From a virus, in IMG/VR virus record IMGVR_UViG_3300017917_001176, positions 1-64,000 of that record: DNA of 64,000 nucleotides; one strand, 5' to 3'. The translations under genes were made by a program, and so were the position numbers. The notes below the pieces were generated by a model, which was given only the letters and a program-made list of their open reading frames with translations, searched no databases and was not told where the DNA came from. This document shows, piece after piece, positions 1 to 5,042 of this stretch (within the stretch, counting starts at the first letter, position 1; every line of letters starts with the position of its first letter).

Positions 1-1
1 A

Positions 2-475
2 AAAGCAAAACCAGTAATTAAAAACAAGTTCTGGATTGTTGAACAGGATGGCGAAAAGGTTGCCACCATACAGGCCATTGAAGAAGGCGGATTTGTGTAT
101 GTGCATGATGACCAACGTGAACAGTTTCCCACAGTGAAGCTGCTCAAGAACAAGTTGAACATTGTGTTTGACAAATCTGCTGTTCGCAAACGAGAATCAT
201 TGTCTGTGACCAACGATGTATATGGATATCCAGCTGGTTTCAGGACCTACAATTGTTTGTATGATGTGAGCAGACGACTGCCTATTTTTACTAAAACTGC
301 AAAAAGCAAGAGCTATTTCTGCGCTGGACACTATGCAGTGAAATTCAACAACACCTGGACTCGCGCCTGCTGTCCAAAACTAATTACTCTACAGCGTTAC
401 CAGTTCATTGGTCCATTCAAGACCAATGAAGAGTTAACAGTAGAACTAGGAAAACTATCATGCAAAACAACCTAA
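2..475 (+). CDS. Conserved phage protein, 5'-truncated by window
   Basis: The frame is open from base 2 without a start codon in view, so the N-terminus lies outside the window; the first in-frame GTG is at 95. About 157 residues are visible. A Tyr/Cys-containing block (YNCLYDV, then SKSYFCAGHY) is followed by TRACCPKL. I recognise no domain. From memory, proteins of this style are conserved hypotheticals in T4-like marine phages, but this is not checked. Its stop overlaps the next start by 16 bases, so the two are probably translated together. Function unknown. Confidence 0.75.
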   Translation, partial: KAKPVIKNKFWIVEQDGEKVATIQAIEEGGFVYVHDDQREQFPTVKLLKNKLNIVFDKSAVRKRESLSVTNDVYGYPAGFRTYNCLYDVSRRLPIFTKTAKSKSYFCAGHYAVKFNNTWTRACCPKLITLQRYQFIGPFKTNEELTVELGKLSCKTT

Positions 476-681
476 CATACCACATCAACATGTTCAATGA
501 TCGTGTACGTGCAATGAATCAAACGCACAAACAGGATCTACGTTTGACCGCAGTAGAAGCAAATAACCTGCAGGCTGATATTTTTGCAATACTGTCGCAG
601 GTTTCAGCTTTGCAGTCCAAATTGGATGCTGCCGAAAGCAACGTGGTAGAAGTGGTTATGGATGGCGGCGGCTTTAAATAA
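460..681 (+). CDS. Small phage protein, probable coiled coil
   Basis: 73 residues. It starts inside the end of the preceding gene, which suggests translational coupling. The middle part (about residues 25-62) has heptad-like spacing of Leu/Ile/Val and charged residues, typical of a short helical or coiled-coil protein; the tail is acidic then Gly-rich (DGGGFK). No enzyme motif and no membrane segment are visible. Similar proteins with an N-terminal NYHxNxFNDRVRAMN-like signature occur in T4-like marine phages (from memory). Function unknown. Confidence 0.75.
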   Translation: MQNNLTYHINMFNDRVRAMNQTHKQDLRLTAVEANNLQADIFAILSQVSALQSKLDAAESNVVEVVMDGGGFK

Positions 682-697
682 TATACCCACTTTATGT

Positions 698-705
698 CAT
701 AAATA
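698..705 (+). promoter_or_regulatory. T4-late-promoter-like motif CATAAATA
   Basis: CATAAATA lies 22 bases upstream of the ATG at 727. T4-type late promoters consist of a TATAAATA-like -10 box with no -35 box, so this could start late transcription of the 727 gene. Based only on match and position. Confidence 0.4.
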
Positions 706-726
706 ATAGATACTAGGATATCGATA

Positions 727-1014
727 ATGTCAAGACCCAAACCAACAGTGTTGCTGGAGTACGTAAACAAGAGCAACTACAAGAGTGAACAAGTACTCAG
801 CAGCGAAGGCATCTGGGCAGTATTCTACGAAGGCAAGCCCATCAACCTTAAGAACCAGAATGTACTGATTGCGTACCCAGGACCAAAATACAAAAAGGTC
901 AGCTTTAGCAATCCGGGCCATGCAATCAACTTGGCCAAAAAGCTAAACGTACTGTTCAAGACCGACAAATTCACAGTGGTCATTCTCAAGCAAGGTGAGC
1001 AGATCTACCCGTAA
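727..1014 (+). CDS. Hypothetical phage protein
   Basis: 95 residues, ATG start preceded by an ATAAATA motif and an AGGATATCGATA stretch acting as a weak ribosome-binding site. The protein is Lys-rich and predicted soluble, with alternating beta-type segments (PTVLLEYV, IWAVFYEG, NVLIAYPG, FTVVILKQG). No known domain recognised. It overlaps the next gene by 20 bases. Probably a small cytoplasmic phage protein of unknown function. Confidence 0.7.
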   Translation: MSRPKPTVLLEYVNKSNYKSEQVLSSEGIWAVFYEGKPINLKNQNVLIAYPGPKYKKVSFSNPGHAINLAKKLNVLFKTDKFTVVILKQGEQIYP

Positions 1015-1345
1015 ACCAGGGCGTCAGCTCAATGCAGAAGCAGGGATGTTTCGTGGCCCTGTACCAAGACAAATTTGGCATAATACTCTCAATCCCGACA
1101 GTCTCAGACTAACCACCGAAGCATATGGTGCGTTGACTAAATACGAAAATAACAAGAACTATTCTTTCAAATTAGAGGTTGCAATGAGCAACCGCATGCT
1201 GCTACAATTAGACAGGTTGATGACAGCTCCTTACTACATAAGCGGCAGGAAGCAGATTCAATTGTTTGGCGAAGCTGATGCAATCATGCTACAATTGCAT
1301 GGTAGCAATCTAGCACAGTACCTGGAGAACTTAGCAAATCAGTAA
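995..1345 (+). CDS. Hypothetical phage protein
   Basis: 116 residues from a GTG at 995, overlapping the previous gene; an ATG at 1046 preceded by GCAGGG is an alternative start giving 99 residues. Contains a basic N-terminus (STRKPGRQ) and otherwise mixed helix/strand composition, with no motif that I recognise. It is the last gene before a clear change from protein-coding to RNA-coding DNA. Function unknown. Confidence 0.6.
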   Translation: MSRSTRKPGRQLNAEAGMFRGPVPRQIWHNTLNPDSLRLTTEAYGALTKYENNKNYSFKLEVAMSNRMLLQLDRLMTAPYYISGRKQIQLFGEADAIMLQLHGSNLAQYLENLANQ

Positions 1346-1408
1346 CACTATTACTTTTTTACTAAGAAAAATATTTTTAAGAAATCTATCCAAAAAGATG
1401 TAAACAGG

Positions 1409-1437
1409 TTGACAGCAGGACTAAATAAATATACAAT
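1409..1437 (+). promoter_or_regulatory. Sigma70-like promoter (TTGACA-17-TACAAT)
   Basis: TTGACA at 1409-1414 and TACAAT at 1432-1437 are separated by exactly 17 bases. Initiation would fall near 1444, giving a short leader before the small ORF at 1492. With the terminator at 1657-1686 this defines a self-contained transcript of about 240 bases. Confidence 0.7.
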
Positions 1438-1491
1438 ACACACATGAACTAGCAACTGCCGGTTCTGTTAAACAAGGAAATGAAACAAAAA

Positions 1492-1629
1492 ATGAAAACG
1501 ACATTCGCTCTCTTTAGCAAATCACATACCCTAGGCTATTCAATGCCTGTGGCCTGTGCGTCTGCGTTTGAGATTAGTAATGATCGCACACCACAGGGAA
1601 ACCGGGGTCCAGGAGACCATGTAAGTTAA
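1492..1629 (+). CDS. Stand-alone 45-residue small ORF
   Basis: ATG AAA ACG at 1492 to TAA at 1627-1629 encodes 45 residues: a short basic start (MKTTFALFSKSH), a mildly hydrophobic middle (LGYSMPVACASAF) and a hydrophilic end (NRGPGDHVS). An in-frame ATG at 1480 would add four residues, but the AAGGA at 1474-1478 is then only one base away; for 1492 the spacing is 13. A promoter (1409-1437) and a terminator (1657-1686) bracket it. No family recognised. It could be a leader peptide or a small effector, and coding is unproven: the transcript might instead be a small RNA. Confidence 0.45.
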   Translation: MKTTFALFSKSHTLGYSMPVACASAFEISNDRTPQGNRGPGDHVS

Positions 1630-1656
1630 CATACCAGTTACTTCCAAACTCCAAGG

Positions 1657-1686
1657 ACCCTAGGATTAAAAACCCTAGGGTTTTTT
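1657..1686 (+). terminator. Rho-independent terminator
   Basis: Perfect 8-bp stem ACCCTAGG (1657-1664) with CCTAGGGT (1674-1681), 9-base loop, followed by a run of T (1681-1686). It ends the transcript of the small ORF at 1492. Confidence 0.85.
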
Positions 1687-1915
1687 GTTTTGTAGCAAGT
1701 GCAATAGGCAACGCGAGCCTGCAGGGCACTATAAACATCCTGCTATTAATGTGGGCGGCAACGGGGATGATAAGTCTGTGGCGATAACGCAGATGTGTAA
1801 AATCCGTTAGTATTAAAGCATTCTCTACCCGCGAGGGGACAAGTGGGTTCATCCATGAAGAGTGCTTTAATACACACTTTGGATGAATCGATATCTGCTC
1901 CTGACGCGGATTTAC
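1687..1915 (+). ncRNA. Non-coding gap with structured element
   Basis: No convincing ORF. An 11-bp perfect inverted repeat, GTATTAAAGCA (1810-1820) and TGCTTTAATAC (1863-1873), closes a 42-base interior containing a second ACCC/GGGT pairing. Just after the terminator, GTGC...GCAC with an internal GGC/GCC also pairs (about 1699-1731). The region sits between a terminator and the tRNA promoter, so its own transcription is not evident. Identity unknown. Confidence 0.4.
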
Positions 1916-1943
1916 TTGACAAACAAGAACCAGAGTGTATAAT
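1916..1943 (+). promoter_or_regulatory. Strong promoter for the tRNA array
   Basis: TTGACA (1916-1921) and TATAAT (1938-1943), both perfect consensus, spaced 16 bases. Initiation would be close to the first tRNA at 1953, so it very likely drives the plus-strand tRNA array. Confidence 0.8.
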
Positions 1944-1952
1944 GTAAATATT

Positions 1953-2036
1953 GCCTCGGTGGTGTAATGGTAGCCACGCTGGTCTTAGAAGCCAGTGTCG
2001 AGAGACGTGTCAGTTCGAGTCTGACCCGAGGCACCA
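1953..2036 (+). tRNA. tRNA-Leu(UAG)
   Basis: Acceptor GCCTCGG/CCGAGGC, discriminator A, encoded CCA. Anticodon loop CTTAGAA on CTGGT/GCCAG gives UAG. A 13-base variable arm marks a class II tRNA, as expected for Leu. First gene of the array. Confidence 0.9.
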
Positions 2037-2043
2037 CGTTTAT

Positions 2044-2119
2044 TCCCCAGTAGCTCAGCGGTAGTAGCACTTGACTGTTAATCAAGGTGTCGGTAGTTCG
2101 ATCCTACCCTGGGGAGCCA
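2044..2119 (+). tRNA. tRNA-Asn(GUU)
   Basis: Acceptor TCCCCAG/CTGGGGA, discriminator G, encoded CCA. Anticodon stem CTTGA/TCAAG with loop CTGTTAA. Canonical T-loop TTCGATC. Confidence 0.9.
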
Positions 2120-2120
2120 A

Positions 2121-2277
2121 TTTTCTGAGATAGACGGTAGGATTGCGAGATCCAACGAGTCCTTAGTAGCGGATGCTGGTGAACCAGCCTTTGTTTACCG
2201 TGAACACAAGTACGTACTCTCCTATGCGAGACAATCCAGCGAGGCCCCACCAAAGGGATAGCTGGGCACTCAGAAAA
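2121..2277 (+). ncRNA. Structured RNA closed by 9-bp terminal helix
   Basis: TTTTCTGAG (2121-2129) pairs with CTCAGAAAA (2269-2277). Inside are ACGGTA/TACCGT, hairpin GCTGG-TGAA-CCAGC and CCAGC/GCTGG, giving a branched fold of 157 bases between tRNA-Asn and tRNA-Gly. No T-arm or anticodon arm is present, so it is not a tRNA. No family recognised. Confidence 0.5.
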
Positions 2278-2287
2278 CCTTTTCAAT

Positions 2288-2365
2288 GCGGGTAGACAGG
2301 ACAAGGGGCGTCCAGCAGCCTTCCAAGCTGAAGATCGCGGAGTTCAACTCTCCCTACCCGCTCCA
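2288..2365 (+). tRNA. tRNA-Gly(UCC)
   Basis: Acceptor GCGGGTA/TACCCGC, discriminator T, encoded CCA. Anticodon loop CTTCCAA on a GCAGC/GCTGA stem (outer pair mismatched). T-loop TTCAACT. Confidence 0.85.
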
Positions 2366-2370
2366 TACAT

Positions 2371-2445
2371 GGGCTGCTAGTGATAATGGGAGCACGGGGG
2401 CTTTGCACGTCTCAGGTCGGGGTTCGATCCCCCGGCGGTCCACCA
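2371..2445 (+). tRNA. tRNA-Ala(UGC), copy 1
   Basis: Acceptor GGGCTGC/GCGGTCC with G-U pairs, including the G3-U70 identity pair of tRNA-Ala; discriminator A; encoded CCA. Anticodon loop TTTGCAC. A second tRNA-Ala with the same acceptor is at 5178. Confidence 0.88.
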
Positions 2446-2453
2446 TGTTTTAT

Positions 2454-2527
2454 TGCGGGTAGGGTGGTCACCACACCGGTCTCATAAGCCAGGTGCATCG
2501 GCAGTTCGAATCTGTCACCCGCTTCCA
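2454..2527 (+). tRNA. tRNA-Met-type (CAU), unusual D-arm
   Basis: Anticodon loop CTCATAA on CCGGT/GCCAG. Acceptor TGCGGGT/ACCCGCT leaves U1-U72 unpaired; encoded CCA. The D region is compressed to GTGG-TCA-CCAC without the usual GG-containing loop. The CAU anticodon could be elongator Met, initiator (1-72 is unpaired, but the anticodon stem lacks the three G-C pairs) or lysidine-modified Ile. The body is less canonical than its neighbours. Confidence 0.7.
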
Positions 2528-2534
2528 GTTTTAT

Positions 2535-2610
2535 CTCTCTAAAGTGTTATCAGGTTGCATCCGCGGTTTGGGGCCGTGTGGTCTTGGTTCGAATCCAAGT
2601 AGGGAGACCA
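2535..2610 (+). tRNA. tRNA-Pro(UGG)
   Basis: Acceptor CTCTCTA/TAGGGAG, discriminator A, encoded CCA. Anticodon stem CGCGG/CCGTG with loop TTTGGGG. T-arm CTTGG-TTCGAAT-CCAAG. Confidence 0.88.
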
Positions 2611-2617
2611 TTTTTGT

Positions 2618-2691
2618 TGGCGTGTGGTGTAATGGTAACACAACAGACTTTGACTCTGTCGTTCCAGGTTCGAGCCCTGGCATGCCTGCCA
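2618..2691 (+). tRNA. tRNA-Gln(UUG)
   Basis: Anticodon stem ACAGA/TCTGT with loop CTTTGAC. Acceptor TGGCGTG/CATGCCT with open U1-U72 (a weak 1-72 pair is a known Gln identity feature), G73 discriminator, encoded CCA. Confidence 0.88.
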
Positions 2692-2698
2692 AATTTTT

Positions 2699-2776
2699 GC
2701 TCCCGTAACTCAGTTGGATCAGAGTACCATGCTACGAACGTGGGAGTCGGAGGTTCAAGTCCTTCCGGGAGCGCCA
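2699..2776 (+). tRNA. tRNA-Arg(ACG)
   Basis: Acceptor GCTCCCG/CGGGAGC, discriminator G, encoded CCA. Anticodon stem CCATG/CGTGG with loop CTACGAA; A34 would need deamination to inosine by the host enzyme to read all CGN codons intended. Confidence 0.9.
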
Positions 2777-2781
2777 GTTAT

Positions 2782-2856
2782 GCCCTTGTATCCTTAGTGG
2801 TAGAGGTCCTGTTTTGTAAGCAGGGTGTGGTGGTTCGATTCCATCCTGGGGCACCA
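2782..2856 (+). tRNA. tRNA-Thr(UGU)
   Basis: Anticodon stem CCTGT/GCAGG with loop TTTGTAA. Acceptor GCCCTTG/CTGGGGC has one U-U mismatch; discriminator A; encoded CCA. Confidence 0.87.
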
Positions 2857-2862
2857 TTCAGT

Positions 2863-2936
2863 GGTGTTGTTGATGTAGTGGTTGCATACTTGACTGTGAA
2901 TCAAGGCGAGAGGGTTCGATCCCCCACAACACCCCA
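2863..2936 (+). tRNA. tRNA-His(GUG)
   Basis: Anticodon stem CTTGA/TCAAG with loop CTGTGAA. Acceptor GTGTTGT/ACAACAC preceded by the extra G(-1) at 2863 opposite C73 at 2933, the hallmark of tRNA-His. Encoded CCA. Confidence 0.9.
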
Positions 2937-2944
2937 AATTTTAT

Positions 2945-3020
2945 GCCTCGTTAGCTCAGCGGTAGTAGCGTCCTCCTTACAAGTGGAATGTCGGCGGTTC
3001 AATCCCGTCACGAGGTACCA
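2945..3020 (+). tRNA. tRNA-Val(UAC)
   Basis: Acceptor GCCTCGT/ACGAGGT, discriminator A, encoded CCA. Anticodon loop CTTACAA on TCCTC/GTGGA with one U-U mismatch. Confidence 0.87.
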
Positions 3021-3025
3021 GTAAT

Positions 3026-3103
3026 GCCCCTGTGGACAAATTGGTAAAGTCGGCTCTCTCAAAAGGAGCAGTTGTCTCCGTTCGAATCGGAGCAGGGGTA
3101 CCA
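3026..3103 (+). tRNA. tRNA with CAA anticodon (Leu?), short variable loop
   Basis: Acceptor GCCCCTG/CAGGGGT, discriminator A, encoded CCA. Anticodon stem GCTCT/GGAGC with loop CTCAAAA gives CAA, which reads the Leu codon UUG. The variable loop is only about 6 bases (AGTTGT), class I, unlike bacterial tRNA-Leu. The identity is therefore assigned by anticodon only. Confidence 0.7.
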
Positions 3104-3110
3104 GTACAAT

Positions 3111-3186
3111 GCAACTTTAGCTGATGTGGTCATAGCGGCGGTTTGAAGCACCGTTGAAGTAGGTTCGATTCCTACAGGTTGCACCA
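3111..3186 (+). tRNA. tRNA-Phe(GAA)
   Basis: Acceptor GCAACTT/AGGTTGC, discriminator A, encoded CCA. Anticodon stem GCGGT/ACCGT with loop TTGAAGC. T-arm GTAGG-TTCGATT-CCTAC. Confidence 0.88.
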
Positions 3187-3190
3187 TCAT

Positions 3191-3264
3191 GCTCTTATAG
3201 GTAAATGGCATACCGCATCCATGGTAAGGATGTATTCTAAGTTCGATTCTTAGTAAGAGCACCA
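3191..3264 (+). tRNA. tRNA-Thr(GGU)
   Basis: Acceptor GCTCTTA/TAAGAGC, discriminator A, encoded CCA. Anticodon stem CATCC/GGATG with loop ATGGTAA. Second Thr isoacceptor in the array. Confidence 0.88.
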
Positions 3265-3275
3265 GTAAAGTTTAT

Positions 3276-3350
3276 GCCCCCGTAGCTCAGTGGTAGAGCA
3301 TCGTCTTGATAAGGCGAGGGTCGGTGGATCGTTCCCACCCGGTGGCACCA
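3276..3350 (+). tRNA. tRNA-Ile(GAU), variant T-loop
   Basis: Anticodon stem TCGTC/GGCGA with loop TTGATAA. Acceptor GCCCCCG/CGGTGGC has one C-U mismatch; discriminator A; encoded CCA. The T-loop reads ATCGTTC (3328-3334) instead of TTCGANN: the usual T54/A58 pair is swapped to A54/T58. Confidence 0.85.
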
Positions 3351-3354
3351 ATTT

Positions 3355-3429
3355 GGAAATGTAGCATAATGGTAGTGCAGCGTCTTCATACGGCGTACAG
3401 TGAAAGTTCGACTCTTTCCATTTCCACCA
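3355..3429 (+). tRNA. tRNA-Met(CAU), second CAU tRNA
   Basis: Acceptor GGAAATG/CATTTCC, discriminator A, encoded CCA. Anticodon loop TTCATAC on GCGTC/GGCGT. Canonical D- and T-arms, unlike the CAU tRNA at 2454, so the two probably have different roles (Met versus initiator or Ile2). Confidence 0.83.
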
Positions 3430-3436
3430 GTTTAAT

Positions 3437-3511
3437 GCAGGTATAATTCAGTGGTAGAATGTCTCGTTGCCAACGAGAATGTCGTCGGTTCGAACCCGAC
3501 TACCTGCTCCA
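3437..3511 (+). tRNA. tRNA-Gly(GCC)
   Basis: Acceptor GCAGGTA/TACCTGC, discriminator T, encoded CCA. Anticodon stem TCTCG/CGAGA with loop TTGCCAA. Confidence 0.9.
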
Positions 3512-3518
3512 GTTGTTA

Positions 3519-3593
3519 CGGTCTTTGGTGAAATGGATATCATCTCTGGCTTCGAACCAGAGGGTGTGGGTTCGATTCCTGCAAGACCGGCCA
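3519..3593 (+). tRNA. tRNA-Arg(UCG)
   Basis: Acceptor CGGTCTT/AAGACCG, discriminator G, encoded CCA. Anticodon stem TCTGG/CCAGA with loop CTTCGAA. Confidence 0.88.
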
Positions 3594-3599
3594 AGATAT

Positions 3600-3689
3600 G
3601 GAAGTGTGGCTGAGTATGGCTTAAGGCAGCAGTCTTGAAAACTGAAGGCTCGAAAGGGTCCGTGGGTTCGAATCCTACCACTTCCGCCA
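3600..3689 (+). tRNA. tRNA-Ser(UGA)
   Basis: Acceptor GGAAGTG/CACTTCC, discriminator G, encoded CCA. Anticodon loop CTTGAAA. Long variable arm (GGCTCGAAAGGGTC region), class II, as expected for Ser. Confidence 0.9.
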
Positions 3690-3695
3690 AACAAT

Positions 3696-3783
3696 AGAGA
3701 GTTGCGCGAGCGGCTAAAGCGTCCTGTTTGCTAAACAGTGAGTCCGAAAGGGCACAAGGGTTCGAACCCCTTACTCTCTGCCA
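3696..3783 (+). tRNA. tRNA-Ser(GCU)
   Basis: Acceptor AGAGAGT/ACTCTCT, discriminator G, encoded CCA. Anticodon loop TTGCTAA, long variable arm (GAGTCCGAAAGGGC region). Last gene before a strong hairpin. Confidence 0.9.
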
Positions 3784-3784
3784 G

Positions 3785-3829
3785 TTTGTTGTATTTTTGC
3801 TACTGTTGTAAAAATACAACAAAGTTTTA
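3785..3829 (+). terminator. Strong hairpin, probable terminator
   Basis: 14-bp perfect stem: TTTGTTGTATTTTT (3785-3798) with AAAAATACAACAAA (3810-3823), 11-base loop, then GTTTTAA. It directly follows tRNA-Ser and precedes a new promoter, so it probably ends the first tRNA transcript. Confidence 0.7.
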
Positions 3830-3830
3830 A

Positions 3831-3859
3831 TTGACCAGAATCCGCTATCCATATACAAT
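3831..3859 (+). promoter_or_regulatory. Promoter (TTGACC-17-TACAAT)
   Basis: TTGACC (3831-3836) and TACAAT (3854-3859) with 17-base spacing, right after the 3785-3823 hairpin. It restarts transcription for the second half of the tRNA array. Confidence 0.7.
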
Positions 3860-3919
3860 AGTGGCTTAGTTAGAAAATACCACTAACTAGCTGTTCATTA
3901 AAAATTTGTTGTGTACATT

Positions 3920-3995
3920 GCACCGTTCGTCTATCGGTTTAGGACACCAGCCTTTCACGTTGGTAAGATGGGTTCGATTCCCATACGGTGTACCA
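3920..3995 (+). tRNA. tRNA-Glu(UUC), copy 1
   Basis: Acceptor GCACCGT/ACGGTGT, discriminator A, encoded CCA. Anticodon stem CCAGC/GTTGG with loop CTTTCAC. Canonical T-loop TTCGATT. Confidence 0.9.
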
Positions 3996-4066
3996 TATTG
4001 AAATACATTAGCAGCGTCGTACCGGTCGCCGGACTTGGGTTGAATTCCCAATAGTGTGTTTCAATA
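3996..4066 (+). ncRNA. tRNA-like RNA with 11-bp acceptor-like helix
   Basis: TATTGAAATAC (3996-4006) pairs with GTGTTTCAATA (4056-4066) over 11 bp. A T-arm-like hairpin TTGGG-TTGAATT-CCCAA follows a small CCGG-TCG-CCGG hairpin. There is no complete D-arm plus anticodon arm and no encoded CCA. It may be a decayed tRNA or a tRNA mimic. Confidence 0.5.
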
Positions 4067-4078
4067 TGGTAAAGTTTT

Positions 4079-4165
4079 GGATGTGTAGGAAAATTGGTAA
4101 CCCCAGTGGACTGTAAATCCGCCGCCCTCCGGGCACTGCTGGTTCAACTCCAGCCGCATCCACCA
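4079..4165 (+). tRNA. tRNA-Tyr(GUA)
   Basis: Acceptor GGATGTG/CGCATCC, discriminator A, encoded CCA. Anticodon stem GTGGA/TCCGC with loop CTGTAAA. Long variable arm GCCCTCCGGGC, class II as expected for bacterial Tyr. Confidence 0.9.
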
Positions 4166-4356
4166 AATTTCCGTTCCCGCTTACGTTAAATGCGGGCGCT
4201 TGATTAGCGATAGAGATCCGGTGTCCAGAAGACCGTTAGCGCAGACGTAAGCAGAATCTGGTAGCATGATCCACACAGGCGAACAAGCAAAGGTGGCGAC
4301 AGGGTTGTAAACTCAGTACGGGGCGACACGAAAAACGTAGCCGTGCAAAGAATTTA
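4166..4356 (+). ncRNA. Structured non-coding spacer
   Basis: GCTTACGT (4179-4186) pairs with ACGTAAGC (4245-4252), enclosing further complementary segments (CGCT/AGCG, CGGT/ACCG). The following 100 bases up to tRNA-Asp show no ORF and only short hairpins. Not a tRNA; no known RNA family recognised. Confidence 0.4.
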
Positions 4357-4431
4357 GGTCTCAAAGTGTTCATGGACGCACGTAGCACTGTCACTGCTAA
4401 AGAAGGGGATCGTTACCCCTTGAGACCGCCA
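4357..4431 (+). tRNA. tRNA-Asp(GUC), variant T-loop
   Basis: Acceptor GGTCTCA/TGAGACC, discriminator G, encoded CCA. Anticodon stem TAGCA/TGCTA with loop CTGTCAC. T-loop ATCGTTA (4409-4415) on AGGGG/CCCCT: A54/T58 instead of T54/A58, as in tRNA-Ile and the second tRNA-Glu. Confidence 0.85.
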
Positions 4432-4436
4432 AGTTT

Positions 4437-4519
4437 GCAGATAACGGATAAGGCGGGCGCCGCTTCGGGGGCGTCTAATACCGGTTGCCACAAAGGTTCG
4501 AGTCCTTTGGTCTGCACCA
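4437..4519 (+). tRNA. Atypical tRNA-like gene, anticodon unresolved
   Basis: Acceptor-like GCAGATA/GGTCTGC, discriminator A, encoded CCA and a good T-arm (AAAGG-TTCGAGT-CCTTT). The middle does not fold as a normal anticodon arm: the best helix is GGGCGCC/GGCGTCT capped by an 8-base loop containing CTTCGG. Could be a pseudo-tRNA, or one with an 8-base anticodon loop. Confidence 0.45.
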
Positions 4520-4885
4520 ATTTAGAGGAGACTTGCATCCGTGCTCAGTCTTAAACAACACAAGTGTCCTGTAGCAAGACGTTCTGCCTAATCAGCAGAT
4601 AGTATGACCCGTACGATGAGAAGTGGTGTGATAGCCAAGGGTGGTAGTCTTCTTACCGAAAGGCCGCTGGCAATGCGAGAACGGAACCTGTCGTGGAGAG
4701 GGTGGAGGCCGTGCGTGATGGTGTGCGATGTAAAGATCGTCACTTGATGCGGTATAATTACCTCCGGGGTTCGCAGAGCATCTAATTTAACAAGGAGAAA
4801 GACATGAAACGAGGTAAACTCTAGTGTCACTCTGAACTTCCATGTGGTTCAGGGTTGGCACGTTAAATCAATAAACATGACCAAC
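4520..4885 (+). ncRNA. Non-coding stretch with minigene and hairpins
   Basis: No ORF of normal size. Several short hairpins (for example CCGAAAGG near 4658) and a TATAAT at 4753-4758 with no good -35. Near the 3' end is a well-formed ribosome-binding site with a seven-codon frame (4804-4824) and then a nested hairpin, CTGAAC/GTTCAG inside GTG...CAC (about 4825-4861). I looked for RNase P and tmRNA core motifs and did not find them. Confidence 0.4.
4804..4824 (+). CDS. Possible six-residue minigene
   Basis: AAGGAG ends 8 bases before ATG, followed by AAA CGA GGT AAA CTC TAG: peptide MKRGKL. The ribosome-binding site is better than that of many real genes here, while the frame is only six codons. 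A stable hairpin follows immediately. It may be a leader (attenuator) peptide or a ribosome-loading decoy; chance is also possible. Confidence 0.3.
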   Translation: MKRGKL

Positions 4886-4962
4886 CCCTCGCTGGCGTTA
4901 ACGGTTAGCGCATCTGACTCTTAATCAGCAAGGTCCAGGTTCGAATCCTGGGCGAGGGACCA
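4886..4962 (+). tRNA. tRNA-Lys(CUU)
   Basis: Acceptor CCCTCGC/GCGAGGG, discriminator A, encoded CCA. Anticodon loop CTCTTAA on CTGA/TCAG. T-arm CCAGG-TTCGAAT-CCTGG. Confidence 0.9.
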
Positions 4963-4965
4963 TAT

Positions 4966-5042
4966 GGGAGTATAGCTCAACTGGCTAGAGCAACCGGCTT
5001 TTAACCGGTAGGTTCAGGGTTCAAGTCCCTGTGCTCCTACCA
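4966..5042 (+). tRNA. tRNA-Lys(UUU)
   Basis: Acceptor GGGAGTA/TGCTCCT, discriminator A, encoded CCA. Anticodon stem ACCGG/CCGGT with loop CTTTTAA. Only three bases follow tRNA-Lys(CUU). Confidence 0.9.

Noticed and set aside
1953-2036. Self-splicing intron inside one of the tRNA genes
   Set aside because: All tRNA bodies have normal length and continuous anticodon arms, apart from the atypical 4437 gene, which shows no intron core.
2493-3024. Plus-strand open frames across the tRNA array (about 71 and 148 codons)
   Set aside because: They run straight through well-folded tRNA genes, have no supporting ribosome-binding site and encode translations of tRNA sequence.
3448-3858. Minus-strand open frame of about 136 codons
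   Set aside because: Antisense of tRNA-Gly, Arg and Ser genes; a by-product of tRNA sequence.
4166-4885. RNase P RNA or tmRNA in the long non-coding stretch
   Set aside because: The conserved core motifs of RNase P RNA and a tmRNA tag frame ending in LAA-type residues were looked for and not found.
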